From contig NW_025954965.1 in the NCBI RefSeq assembly GCF_022376445.1, positions 930,001 to 994,000 of the forward strand: a stretch of DNA of 64,000 nt. The letters are read 5' to 3'. The translations under genes were made by a program, and so were the position numbers. The DNA comes from Fomitopsis serialis. Lineage: Eukaryota; Basidiomycota; Agaricomycetes; Polyporales; Fomitopsidaceae. Shown here in pieces: positions 38,892 through 48,545 of the stretch (its first letter is position 1; every line of letters starts with the position of its first letter). The notes under the pieces are model-generated. The model had not been told where the DNA came from and made no database searches. It saw only the letters and a program-made list of their open reading frames with translations.

Positions 38892-40225
38892 ATGAGCTCA
38901 GAACACGCTCGAGTCGCCAACTTTGGCGCAGGTCCATCCGCCCTGCCCGTGTCCGTCCTCGAGGAGGCTTCGAAGGGGCTCCTCAACTTCCAGGGCACAG
39001 GCATCGGCATCGCCGAGCTCTCGCACCGCTCGAAGGAGTTCCAGGCATTCGTGAACAACATGGAGTCGCTCATCCGCACGCAGCTCGACGTGCCCCCGAC
39101 GCACCGCATCCTCTTCACGCAGGGCGGCGGCTCGATGCAGTTCTCCGCCGTCGTCCTGAACATGCTCGCGCGGCACCGCCTGCTGCACCCCGCGCGCACG
39201 GCGGAGGATACCGTCCTAGACTACGTCGTGACCGGCTCGTGGAGCAAGAAGGCTGCGGAGGAGGCGCGGAGGCTCGGCGGGGCGCAGGTGAACGTCGTCG
39301 TCGACTCGCGCGCGTTCTCGGAGGGCGGGAAGGCGTTCGACAGTATCCCGCCGCACGACGCGTTCAAGTTCTCGGAGGACCCCGCGCTGATATACTACTG
39401 CGAGAACGAGACGGTGGACGGCGTGGAGTTCTCGCACGAGGACGCGTCGCCGGCGTCGTTCCCGTTCCACCTCCTGAGCAAGAGCGGCGGTCTTGTTCCG
39501 CTGGTTGCGGACTACTCTTCGTCGTTCATGTGCCGGCCGATCCCGCACCTCTCGGACCATGCTATCATCTATGCTGGGGCTCAGAAGAACATCGGCCCTG
39601 CCGGCCTGACGATCCTCATCGTCCGACAAGACTGCATCGTGGACGTCGACGCTGCCGCCAAGCTTGGTGCGGCCCCCGTCCCGCTCACGATGTCCTACAA
39701 GACCCTCGCGGACTCCGGCAGTCTGTACAACACGCCCTCGGTGCTGCCGATGTACGTCTCCGGCCTCGTGCTCGAGCGGATGCAGAGACATGGCGGCCTG
39801 AAGCACTACGAGGAGACGAACAAGCGGAAAGCGGAGAAGGTGTACGATGTACTCCGGGCAGGGCAGGAGATGGGCGTCTTCAAGCGCAAGGTGAAGGAGG
39901 GTTCGGGGAGCTGGATGAACGTCGTCTTCGAGGTCGTTGGGCCGGAGGCTGAGAAGGAGTTCCTCGAGGGAGCCGAGCGGGCCGGCATGAAGGGGCTAAA
40001 AGGACACAGGTGAGACCGTCACAGTTTTCCTTGCCATTGGTCGTTCTGACATCGTCCATGGCAGATCTGTCGGAGGTCAGTCTGGCAGATGCATCTATTG
40101 TTCTCCGGTGGGACTGACCGATCCATACAGGCATCCGAGTATCATTGTATAATGCTATCACTGAGCCGGAAGTCGATCAGTTTGTCGAATATGCGAAGCA
40201 ATTCATCGCGCAACACAGCACATGA
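38892..40225 (+). CDS. SER1: Phosphoserine aminotransferase
   Basis: PLP enzyme of serine synthesis converting 3-phosphohydroxypyruvate and glutamate to phosphoserine. The ATG at 38892 gives MSSEHARVANFGAGPSALP. Conserved parts: NFQGTGIGIAELSHRSKEF, FTQGGGSMQFSAV, VTGSWSKKAAEEARRLGG, and the PLP lysine in AGAQKNIGPAGLTI. One exon carries most of the protein. An 11-nt micro-exon (40065-40075) and a last exon then give HRSVGGIRVSLYNA, ITEPEVDQFVEYAKQFIAQH and a stop at 40225. The protein is about 410 residues, as expected, with no frame break over 1.3 kb. The promoter has a TATA box and paired TGACTC sites, fitting amino-acid control. Confidence 0.95.
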
Positions 40226-40750
40226 TACGTGTCAGTGCGGCCATCGTGCAACGTTCAACCGTCCTTCATGTATCGTGAGTGCGGTCGTCGTGCGCGTGGT
40301 ATATGCATACTGATGGACATGTTTGGGGGCAGCTTAGACATCTGTGTCATCAACTATGCATGTTGTCCGTATAGCAATCATTCACGCTGAACAATTGCGT
40401 GGTGATCGAGTCCGCAGACCCCATCACTTTGGTGCAAGTAATTGCTACGTGCCTTCATCGTCATCGGGAAGCCGCCGTACGGGGGACGCCGTCACCTCGG
40501 AACGGCCCTTATTGGTAGGTTATTCTCACCAGCCAATGTGTGGGATGCGAGATGCGAGACACAACTGGCTATTGAACCGAATATCACCAGCTCATAGACA
40601 GAACCCTACATCTCGCGAATCTCATTCCATAGTATCCATACTGTAGCCTGTAAGCACAATTCTCGACTGTGACCAATTCTGACATTCATCCATATAGTGT
40701 CTTCCAACTTTCAAAGGTCTATGCAAGCACTAAAGCGGAGAATATTCCGT
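40226..40750. other. Intergenic, PSAT 3' flank to tRNA-Asn
   Basis: This is 525 bp with no supported gene. Short open frames show no family resemblance. Confidence 0.4.
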
Positions 40751-40880
40751 GCCCCATGGCTGAGTTGGTTACAGCGTCCGACTGTTAAGGTGGTTGTGTC
40801 GACAAAGGTTCACGCCTGCGTTGCTTATGTAACCTCATTACTATAATCGGAAGGTCCTGAGTTCGACCCTCAGTGGGGCA
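40751..40880 (+). tRNA. tRNA-Asn (GTT) with intron
   Basis: The acceptor arms GCCCCAT and GTGGGGC pair, the anticodon stem TCCGA/TCGGA closes the loop CTGTTAA (anticodon GTT), and the T arm CTGAG-TTCGACC-CTCAG is perfect. An intron of about 57 nt sits one base 3' of the anticodon and contains AAC, able to pair with the anticodon. The mature form is about 73 nt. A and B boxes are present. Confidence 0.9.
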
Positions 40881-40883
40881 GTC

Positions 40884-40897
40884 TTTTTTTCTTTTTT
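40884..40897 (+). terminator. Pol III terminator of tRNA-Asn
   Basis: A run of seven T, one C, then six T starts four bases after the tRNA 3' end. Confidence 0.8.
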
Positions 40898-41521
40898 GCT
40901 TCTGCATCCCAATGTTCCTTAAGTGTTGGTTGCATCCACTTGTGTAGGAAGAAGCGAAGTTTCGTATTTGGTGGATGTTGCCTGTTTAGGCAAGTGCTGT
41001 CTTCTTAAGCGCTGGGCGTTCGGTACACATGTACACTTATTCATGCGACATCCGCAACACCCCGCACATTCCACCACCGAACCTCGAGTGCTGCCTCTAG
41101 TCAAGATGTTCATGAACATTGTTAGTAGATGAAGCAATGTTAGACACATCTCTAGCTAAGTACGCTAGCATGGCGGGAAGAGTTTGACAAGGCCTTTACC
41201 CAGCCTTTAACCACTTGGTCCCCGGCATGGCGCACTTTACCGCCTTTGGTGGGATAAGGAAGGGCAACACGTATTATTATGGCTGCACATGTACTCAGGG
41301 TACGGAGGCTGCACATGGAGAAGCAAAAAAAAAGAGGGAGAAAAGACGAAGCATCGGCGCCTATGGAAACCGCACTTGCCCAATCTGGCAACACTTAGAA
41401 CTCATCCGAAGCCGCTGAAATCACTTTCTTTTACTCCGGAAAATGAGCACAAAAGAGAGCTTCGGAGATGGGCATGAGTAGCAGCTTGCCAAAGACGATT
41501 GGACTATTGCTAAATAGTGCC
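40898..41521. other. Intergenic between the two tRNA genes
   Basis: This is 624 bp with lower GC than its surroundings. No gene, repeat or mobile element was recognised. Confidence 0.4.
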
Positions 41522-41526
41522 AAAAA
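41522..41526 (-). terminator. Pol III terminator of tRNA-Ser
   Basis: Five T on the minus strand directly follow the tRNA-Ser 3' end. Confidence 0.65.
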
Positions 41527-41527
41527 G

Positions 41528-41646
41528 CGTCACCTGGGCGATTCGAACACCCGCGGGCAAAGCCCAACCGCTTGACTGTTCGATTCCCACCGCTTTAACG
41601 TGAGATGAATAGCAGGCGATCCCGTTAACCACTCCGGCAAAGTGAC
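41528..41646 (-). tRNA. tRNA-Ser (GCT) with intron
   Basis: On the minus strand GTCACTT pairs with AGGTGAC. The anticodon stem ATCGC/GCGGT closes the loop CTGCTAA (anticodon GCT), interrupted by an intron of about 37 nt. A long variable arm (GTTGGGCTTTGCCCGC) is diagnostic for class II tRNA such as Ser. The T arm is GGGTG-TTCGAAT-CGCCC. Confidence 0.88.
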
Positions 41647-42031
41647 TTTATAATGAGAACAACTACGTTTATATCGAGCTGTAAAGTGTCGCACACAAAG
41701 AGACACCCCAGATTTAGTATGGCCGAGGCGCAACCGAGGCTCTACTTACATAACTCAAGTTGCCAGTGAGCAGTACAGTGCCACGGTTAGTACGTGCGGC
41801 ACTTGCGCACACGACACCTCGCAGTATTTACTGGCCGCTGTCGCTTGCGGTCTGCCCAAGTCTATCCTTTCCGCTGTAGGTTATCCCAACGTTTGAGACG
41901 CCAATTTATCAGGGTGCCAAAGTCACTCATCGCCGCGAGGATGGAAGCCGGGGCCCGGCTCCGCCCGACCCATTGCAGTGTTACTGGCCTTCGTCCACGC
42001 TGCTAGGGAAATTGAATACTACATAATAACA
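41647..42031. other. Intergenic, tRNA-Ser upstream and CSM3 3' flank
   Basis: This is 385 bp with no gene seen. It probably holds the CSM3 3' UTR at its right end. Confidence 0.4.
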
Positions 42032-43405
42032 TCACATATACATCTCATCCCAGCCCTCGTCATTCGTGGCAGGCCGCGAAGTTCCGTCTCCGCCTGCCTT
42101 CTCATCGGTCGCGACAGAGATCGGCGGCGCGCTCGCAGCTGTGTTTGACTCTGCTGCTTCCATCTCCCTGATGACGTCCCACATGTCCTCGTCCTCGTCT
42201 GGGACTGGACCAGCGTTGGAGGGCACACCAACGTATGGTGCCTGAGCAGCTCCGTCACTGTGGGGAACGTCGTCTTCGAGTGCATCCCACATTGCATCGT
42301 CCTCGTCTTGGGCCACAGGCTTGGACTGAGCTCGAGGGACACTAGTGGGACGCGCAGGATTGTTCTCGAGGGCTTGTCTCTCTTCTTCCTCGCGAATCAT
42401 AGCGTCGAGATCGAAGTCATTAAATGCATCCGAGGAAGGTGGTTCGGAAGATGGAGGGTGAGAGGGAGGGCGTGAAGATGCTCGCTCTATGTCGTGTACG
42501 GTACTGCTCTCTCGAGCGTCGCTCGCATTGGGCTTGGGGTTTCCCTCCTCTTCGTCACTGCCACTCTCGTCTGAATCCGGATCGACCTTGTGACCTGTAT
42601 TGATCCCCTTGTATTCATCGCGCCAGACAGTCAGCGCGACCTGTCGTGCTGTTGTTAGTACCAGCGCGCAGTATAAGTCGAAGCACGCACATGCATCCGT
42701 TTCGAATGACATCGCTTCTCAACGGTTTTGACAGTTTCACGGAATGGGGCTCTGGGATACATCTTATGTGTCCAGTAGTGGTAGACTTGAATCAGTCGGT
42801 TCAAATCCGTCGCCTAGCATACCTAACAGTGAGCATATAATACCTGGACGACTTCAGATACACAAAACACCTCGTGGCCTTTCCCCTTCGGCTTGAAAGC
42901 CTTCGCATGCTTCATTAGAGCAGGGAAGCCGTCTGGCCCAAGCAGCCGAGCTTCATCGAGCCTCGGGAGAGGCTTCTTCTTCTGTCTCTCCTTCCACCGG
43001 TTTTGCCTTTCCCTCCCCATCCGCGTATCCATTAGCATCAGGAGTGTCGAGGTCAAGCGCGGACGGTTTCTTGTATATCTGCGCGTTCTTCGCGTCCACT
43101 TCCCTCCTCAGCGCGTCGAGGTCAAGCGCGGGAGGAAGGTCGCCGTCGCCAGTGTCCGGCTCCGCGTCCAGATTATCAAACATGGCATCTATCTCCGACT
43201 TTTCTACGGTCGGAGGGACTGACTTGCGTGAAGGCGGCTGGGCACCCTCATCCTCATCCTCAGAGTCCAAGAACAGCGATGAACGCGGTCGCTTGGAAGC
43301 TCGACGCGGGGAGTCATCGGTGGTGAGGTCAATTGGGGGAGATGAGCGACGAGGAGCCTCGTCCGCAGGGGCGTCCCAGATATCTTCGAGCGCAACGGAG
43401 GTCAT
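42032..43405 (-). CDS. CSM3: Replication fork protection component Csm3/Swi3 (TIPIN)
   Basis: Csm3/TIPIN pairs with Tof1/Timeless to stabilise stalled replication forks and signal the S-phase checkpoint. The ATG at 43405 gives MTSVALEDIWDAPADE. The acidic N-terminal part leads to the Swi3 domain: RLLGPDGFPALMKHAKAFKP, then after an intron DLNRLIQVYHYWTHKMYPRA and PFRETVKTVEKRCHSKRMH. A second intron with a TACTAAC branch site precedes VALTVWRDEYKG. The tail is acidic and disordered and ends DEGWDEMYM at 42032. No frame break was seen. A 17-bp direct repeat encodes two ALDLD copies before the domain. Three ACGCGT boxes lie 54-82 bp upstream. Confidence 0.9.
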
Positions 43406-43614
43406 CGTTGTTGCGGTTGAGCCTCAGTTGAGCGTAAGCGCAGCCTGTCCTGGACGCGACGCGTAGCGTAACGCGTAAGAGACGCGTCTGTCACAGTCGG
43501 TGGTCACAGATCCTGTAGTAAGATCGCGTGTCCTCGAGTCCCAGTGAAGATCGCTCTCTACCTCCGTTCCACTACACCACTGCACCGCAATCTCACAGAC
43601 GCCTCGTCGAGATC
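43406..43614. promoter_or_regulatory. Bidirectional promoter with three ACGCGT (MCB) boxes
   Basis: This is a 209-bp gap between the CSM3 and methyltransferase starts. ACGCGT occurs at 43459-43464, 43471-43476 and 43482-43487, spaced 12 and 11 bp, about one helical turn. MBF-like control of CSM3 is inferred from the known role of such boxes at G1/S genes. Confidence 0.65.
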
Positions 43615-44632
43615 ATGGCCGAGCAAATAGTTCTACCTGAGCCCGACGTACAAGCGGGAATAGATTACTGGGCGAGTCAACCGGCCAATTATGACGGCGT
43701 CCTCGGTGAGCACTCGCATCTCGCACTGGTGGCATAGGCGCAAATGGTGACATCTGCATGTAGGCGGATTCGGGGAAGGCGTGAGTCCCTTCTATTGCGT
43801 TGACGATCTACTGCATAGTTGATCATCCCCTGCTAGTCTCTACCGAGAATCGACGCTCTCGGCTCGCGCCAATTTCTTCTGTACCTCATGCCTGAACTCA
43901 GCACGGTACCTTCAGCGATTCGATCACTGGCTGCTCCCAAGGAGCTGTCATACCGGACACGCGCGCTGGACGTCGGCGCCGGCGTAGGCCGCGTCACGGC
44001 GGACGTGCTCCTGCACCTCGTATCCGACATCGTCCTGGTCGAGCCCGTAGAAAGCCTCGCCAAGGAAGCCCTCTCACGCGGCCGCGCGAGCGAAATCATG
44101 ACCGGGAAGGCCGACGCTACGTTTGTTCCGTGGAAGGGCATCTCAGCGAAGGCGAAGAGCGTTTCTTTCACTCAAGACACTCTGCAAGGCGTCGATCCAT
44201 GTCACCCGTCGAAATCCCCGACTTTTCTGGACCGCGTCGGATATGTCCCGAACCACAATGACCTCGATGAGCCGTTCGACATAGTCTGGTGTCAGTGGTG
44301 TCTCGGTTCTCTGAGCGACTCGGATCTCGTAGCCTTCTTGCAAAGAGGTCGTAGTTCCCTCAGGGACCCCAATCGGAGTGTGATTATTGTGAAGGAAAAT
44401 TGCTGTTCTGATGACGACGGGCAGCCACAAAGCATATTCGACGAGACTGACTCAAGTATAACGAGGTACTATCAAATCTCAGTGTCTTATATGGTTTAAG
44501 AAGTCGCGCTGACAATGATTTATCAGGTCTGATCTTGCATGGAAGAAGGCATTCAAGGATGCAGGTCTGGCATTAGTTCACGAACAAGTGCAGCGGGGCT
44601 TCCCTGAAGGTCTATACACTGTGAGAATGTGA
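43615..44632 (+). CDS. TAE1: Alpha-N-terminal protein methyltransferase (NTM1/Tae1 family)
   Basis: A SAM enzyme that methylates the N terminus of proteins starting X-Pro-Lys (ribosomal proteins in yeast). The ATG at 43615 gives MAEQIVLPEPDVQAGIDYWA. YDGVLG joins GGFGEG through a 17-nt micro-exon (43764-43780), then SLPRIDALGSRQFL. The SAM site is ALDVGAGVGRVTADVL followed by VLVEPVESL. Later family motifs are FDIVWCQWCLGSLSDSDLV and VIIVKENCC. After the last intron come SDLAWKKAFKDAGLALV and LYTVRM with a stop at 44632. No frame break was seen. It is divergent from CSM3. Confidence 0.9.
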
Positions 44633-44943
44633 GACGGTTGCATCCTTCCGCATTACTTCCGCTAACTACAAGGCCTGGGCAGGTATGCTTTGAGGTGACC
44701 GAGACTGACTGTCGAATCACGCATGGCGGAAGCAAACATGTAGATCTAGGTAGCAAGCAGGTATTGGCGGTCGCGCTAGCAATACAAACGATCGTAGTAG
44801 CAGGCTCGTCAATGGGTCGGTAGAACGGGGACATCATAGAACTAGCAAGCATAGCGGAAGACACGACGGAAGATGACGCAAACTCGGAAAGAGAAAAACG
44901 AACGAGTAGAAGATATCCAAGCACGAAACCTAAATCGAATGCA
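44633..44943. other. Convergent intergenic region
   Basis: This is 311 bp between the methyltransferase and adenylate kinase 3' ends. Nothing was recognised. Confidence 0.4.
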
Positions 44944-46124
44944 TCAGTGCTTCAGCTTTCCCGCTGAAGCCTCCTCCCGCGGACTCGGGACGTTCTCCTT
45001 CCTAGCAATGACAGCCTCACTGAGGCTCGTCCGCCTTTTCTGTTCTCTGCTCTCCGCACGCTCCTTTACGTGTGGAAAATGGGCACGGATGACACTTTCG
45101 AGCTGTGGCCATATTTCATCTGATGTTGAACCAGACAGTGTCACCAGTTTCACTCCAGAGAAGGGAGCTTCAGCGCGGTAGTAATCCAACAAGGGTGATG
45201 TTGATTTGTAGAATTTCTCCAATCGATGAGCAAATACCGCCTATCGACGTGGTCACTGTCAGTAAGCCGGACCTCGTCTGGTTAGGAAAGGTAGATACCG
45301 GGTTGTCATCAGGTCGCTTGGTGAGAGGTTCGCCAGTCACGTCATCGAGGCCGGGGACCTTGGGTGAATTATACGACAAGTTGTAGACACGGCCGGACGG
45401 TAGATGAACCCAGCGATCTGATATCCGGCTCAGGATCACTTCGTCGGCGACGTCCAAATTGACGATCAGGCTCAGAGGTGTTCCTTGCCGTCTGGAAATG
45501 GAGGTCCCTTAGCTACTCGTGAGGGACTGGGAAGCGGCAATCAAACCTCAGGTGGTCATCGAATAGTTTGCCCTGTCCGAGGGTACGGGGAAAGCCGTCA
45601 AGGAGCCAGTGCTAATGGACATGAGTTGAGCGGTGCGGTCGGACAAAGACATGTCTGCGGAAATACCTTATTGTAAAGCAAGTCCAGCTTGCTTGAAACG
45701 ACCTTCAGCATGATATCATCTTGCAACAGTCCACCAGAAGCGACGGTCTCCTCCGCCATCAACCCAACCTCCGTCCTTCAACAAGTTCAACAGACGTCGC
45801 TGACGAGAACTTCATGATGCTCACCGCTCAGCAATATGCTGTCGAAGTAGGTCTCCCGTCGACAGAGACAAGATATCATACTTCTGCACCAGGCGTCCCG
45901 ACAGCGTGCCCTTGCCCGCCCCGGGCTTGCCGAACATGAGCATCCGCAACACCTTGCCCTCGCCATGGTCAGCGGTGGGCTCAGGCTTCACCACGCTCGA
46001 CGCGACGTTGTTCAGAGAGAAGGCGAGGGCCTTGTACGTGATTGCGGATGATCGGAAGGTCCGTCGATGTGAGCACACATTCTTCGGCCGAAGGGAGGCG
46101 CTGAGAAGAGCCGACAGAGACATG
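44944..46124 (-). CDS. ADK2: Mitochondrial adenylate kinase, GTP:AMP phosphotransferase (AK3) type
   Basis: Transfers phosphate from GTP or ATP to AMP in mitochondria. The ATG at 46124 starts a basic presequence (MSLSALLSASLRPKNVCSHR). The frame is open further upstream but that part looks non-coding. The P-loop is FGKPGAGKGT. LSLSTGDLLRQHI, VASGGLLQDDIML and HWLLDGFPRTLGQG follow across introns. The LID segment DRWVHLPSGRVYNLSYNSP and GEPLTKRPDDNP is the AK3 form. After an intron, HRLEKFYKSTSPLLDYYRAE leads to a Lys/Arg-rich tail ending at 44944. Introns are clean with no frame break. The tail of about 35 residues after the usual end (HFPHVKER...) is longer than in yeast. Confidence 0.9.
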
Positions 46125-46794
46125 CACGACGATTGGACGAGGCAGAGCGTATAAAGGTGTGCCTTGGGGACGTGGGGTGGTCTGTCTTCCCTCCAGGTGC
46201 TGCGACGGACCCGAGCGCGACGACCTGGGTTATGTGCGACCGTGCAAGGCCCAGAGTCGTTCGAGAATCGATTGCGCAAGAGCGGGAATATCACCGGCGT
46301 CAACGGCGAAACACTGGGATAGTGGTGCGGGCTTTTCCTCACCTCGTTTGCCTCACTCTGTGGGCACTGCGCGGCGGGTGGCAGGGAGCAGAGTGCACGT
46401 AGAGTGGTGAGTCCTCTAATCCCAGACGGCGTACAGCCGACCTCCCCCACGGGATGTAGCCCCGCCTTCCCCGCTCCGCGCATCCGAGTGCGATCACGCG
46501 ATGGGTGCATCCCGTCTCGCCGACCAGCTTCGTCAGGCTCGCCCGCAACTCCCTGACCAGTGACCTCCCTATCGCGCACTAGCACAAATTCAATTCATAT
46601 CAACGAGCGAGGCGCCTTGGATCCATGACGAACATACACTCTCCGGAGATATGAGCTCGGAGGAAGTCGGGCTGTGTATTAAGAGCAAGTTTGCAGCTGT
46701 GTATCCTTGGGCTGGAACACCGGTACGTATCCACATCCACTAGTAGCTGTATATTATTGGCAGAGAATAGTGAGACGCAATGCTATACTGTCGC
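46125..46794. other. Intergenic, ADK2 upstream and COQ11 3' flank
   Basis: This is 670 bp. The minus frame stays open from ADK2 to 46585 but has no family resemblance. On the plus strand a short ATG frame starts at about 46651 and a GTACGT donor-like site follows, but no partner exon is evident. Confidence 0.4.
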
Positions 46795-48060
46795 TCAGAC
46801 ATGCACGTCGGCCTGTGCCTGACCCTTTTGTGACCATCCAATGAGTTCCCTCATCTCAGCGACGCCCACGACGCCCTGCACGTCCGTTCTCTGACTATCA
46901 GCGGCAACGCAAATGGCTTCCGCGACGTGGTCGACGTGGATAGGCGGAATCGTCAACGCATTGGCTACAGAGTCAAGCGGCGACGTAGAGACAGGCGGTT
47001 GCGGCGCTGGAGAGGAGGGGAAGGTGGACGCAAGCGACCGCAAGAAACTGGAGGGAGTAGGCAGGCTTGGCGGCGCTTTGCGGTGGATCGTCGCGGACAG
47101 GTCGAGCATTGCGGCGATTGGCGACGTTAGCGGGCGGAAGTGGGGATGGTAGATGAGACCTGCTCCGAACACCTCGTCAGTGGTCTCAATCAGACGACTA
47201 TTGTTTACACGCACTGGGACGAATAAACACTGCCCGGTGGTCGGTGCTGCCGGCCATCCTTTGACTGATGTGCAGCTCCGCTTCACGCTTCGTCTCAATG
47301 TATCGCGCCGGAATGAATGGTCTGAAAATGTCTTCCGCCGAGACGTATACGAATGGCCTCGGTCCGTCAAGCGGGACTGTAGGCTTCGAAGATACGAATG
47401 CCTCGCATATACTCAGCGCTGCCAGCATCTAAGCAAGCGTTGAACATGAGCATGCTCAAGAAACACACCAGCATCACGATTCAGCGTCTCGTAGCTGTCT
47501 GGTCTGCCCTCTCCGCTTGCAAGTGGATTGCTTGATGCTCCGTTACCCAGAACGCTGGAAGCAACAATGCCGGCAAGGGCTGCGATGTTCCCTTCACTGA
47601 GAGCCTTCTTGTACCTCGTATCCTCGAGGAGTGTCCCGAGTGTGTGGACAACTGCCGTCACGCTGGGGAGGAGGTGCGAGTACGTTGCTGGCTTCAGGGC
47701 ATCCGCAGCTTGCCAGTCTACCTGCAAGGGGCATACACGTCAGAATGCGTAGCCGCAATAATAAAGATGTGACAACACTTTAGAGACCCAGGCAGGTGAG
47801 TGTCCTTTCGGCGTTTTGAACGGTGAACCAGACGAGCTGTGCCGAACGTAACATTCAACGTGATTCATGGATGCAAATCGGTTGGGCACGCACCTGATGC
47901 TTGTCACTTGCATTCCCCGAGCAAGCGCTGCTTTGCAAACGGCCGAGCCTGTTCAACGCGGGGCGTTAGCGTGCTAACGACCTTCATCGCGCTAGGATGC
48001 GTTCGAACCGAGAAAACCATTCCCCCCAACCACCAGTATCCTTGGAATTGCGGCTTGCAT
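46795..48060 (-). CDS. COQ11: Coq11-type NAD(P)-binding protein of the coenzyme Q synthome
   Basis: Atypical short-chain dehydrogenase-like protein of the mitochondrial inner membrane that modulates coenzyme Q synthesis in yeast. The Rossmann motif VVGGNGFLG is split by an intron and continues SAVCKAALARGMQVTSIS. Then come SPAWVSK, VDWQAADALKPATYSHLLPS, VVHTLGTLLEDTRYK, YETLNRDA, FVYVSAEDIFRPFIPARYI and ETKREAEL. GLIYHPHFRPLTSPIAAML and IPPIHVDHVAEAICVAAD lead to the stop at 46795. I chose the ATG at 48060 (MQAAIPRILVVGGNG) because it starts directly at the nucleotide fold. An upstream exon with a presequence is possible. Introns are clean. Confidence 0.85.
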
Positions 48061-48545
48061 GAGACCTCGGGCCAAAGGAGCGTGCTCCGACGTAAGTATT
48101 CCGTCGATGCAGAGAAGTCTGGGGTTGAGGCCAGCGACTGCTGACGCCGCGACGAGTGAGCGCTTCGCAATTGGGGACCCTCGCGGTGCTCAGATCTACA
48201 ACTCTCGCTCATGTTGGGTGCTGGAGGTTCGACATTTTCAGTCGGTCGAAGCGACGAAATGTATGTGACAGAGTAACATCTAGGTTTTACTACATAACTT
48301 GAGGATGCGTCGATGAAGGAAGGACGGGCAGATTCATCCTAGTCACGTGTAGGGCGTCGGAAGGCCAGGAGCCTTGCCCGAGGGTCCTCCGCTGCTATGC
48401 TCCAGTCTTCCACCTTGACTTCGAGGTAGCGTCGGCTGCAGCTCAGCATCGTCTTCGAATATACGTTTCTCATATTCCTGCATACATGCTACTTCCAACA
48501 TATCTTGACAATTGATACGACTGCCCAACCTTCACGACCCGCACA
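48061..48545. promoter_or_regulatory. Shared upstream region of COQ11 and ATG2
   Basis: This is 485 bp between divergent starts. No TATA box or repeated motif stands out. It could hold an extra 5' exon of COQ11 close to 48100-48230. Confidence 0.35.

Noticed and set aside
38819..39952. A 377-codon plus-strand frame and long minus-strand frames (38898-39188, 39216-39806) over the PSAT gene
   Set aside because: Arg/Ala/His-rich shadow frames caused by strong third-position GC in PSAT. The PSAT frame has clear family motifs throughout.
46125..46585. Upstream extension of the adenylate kinase frame
   Set aside because: The extra residues are low-complexity and follow no family pattern. The ATG at 46124 starts a good mitochondrial presequence.
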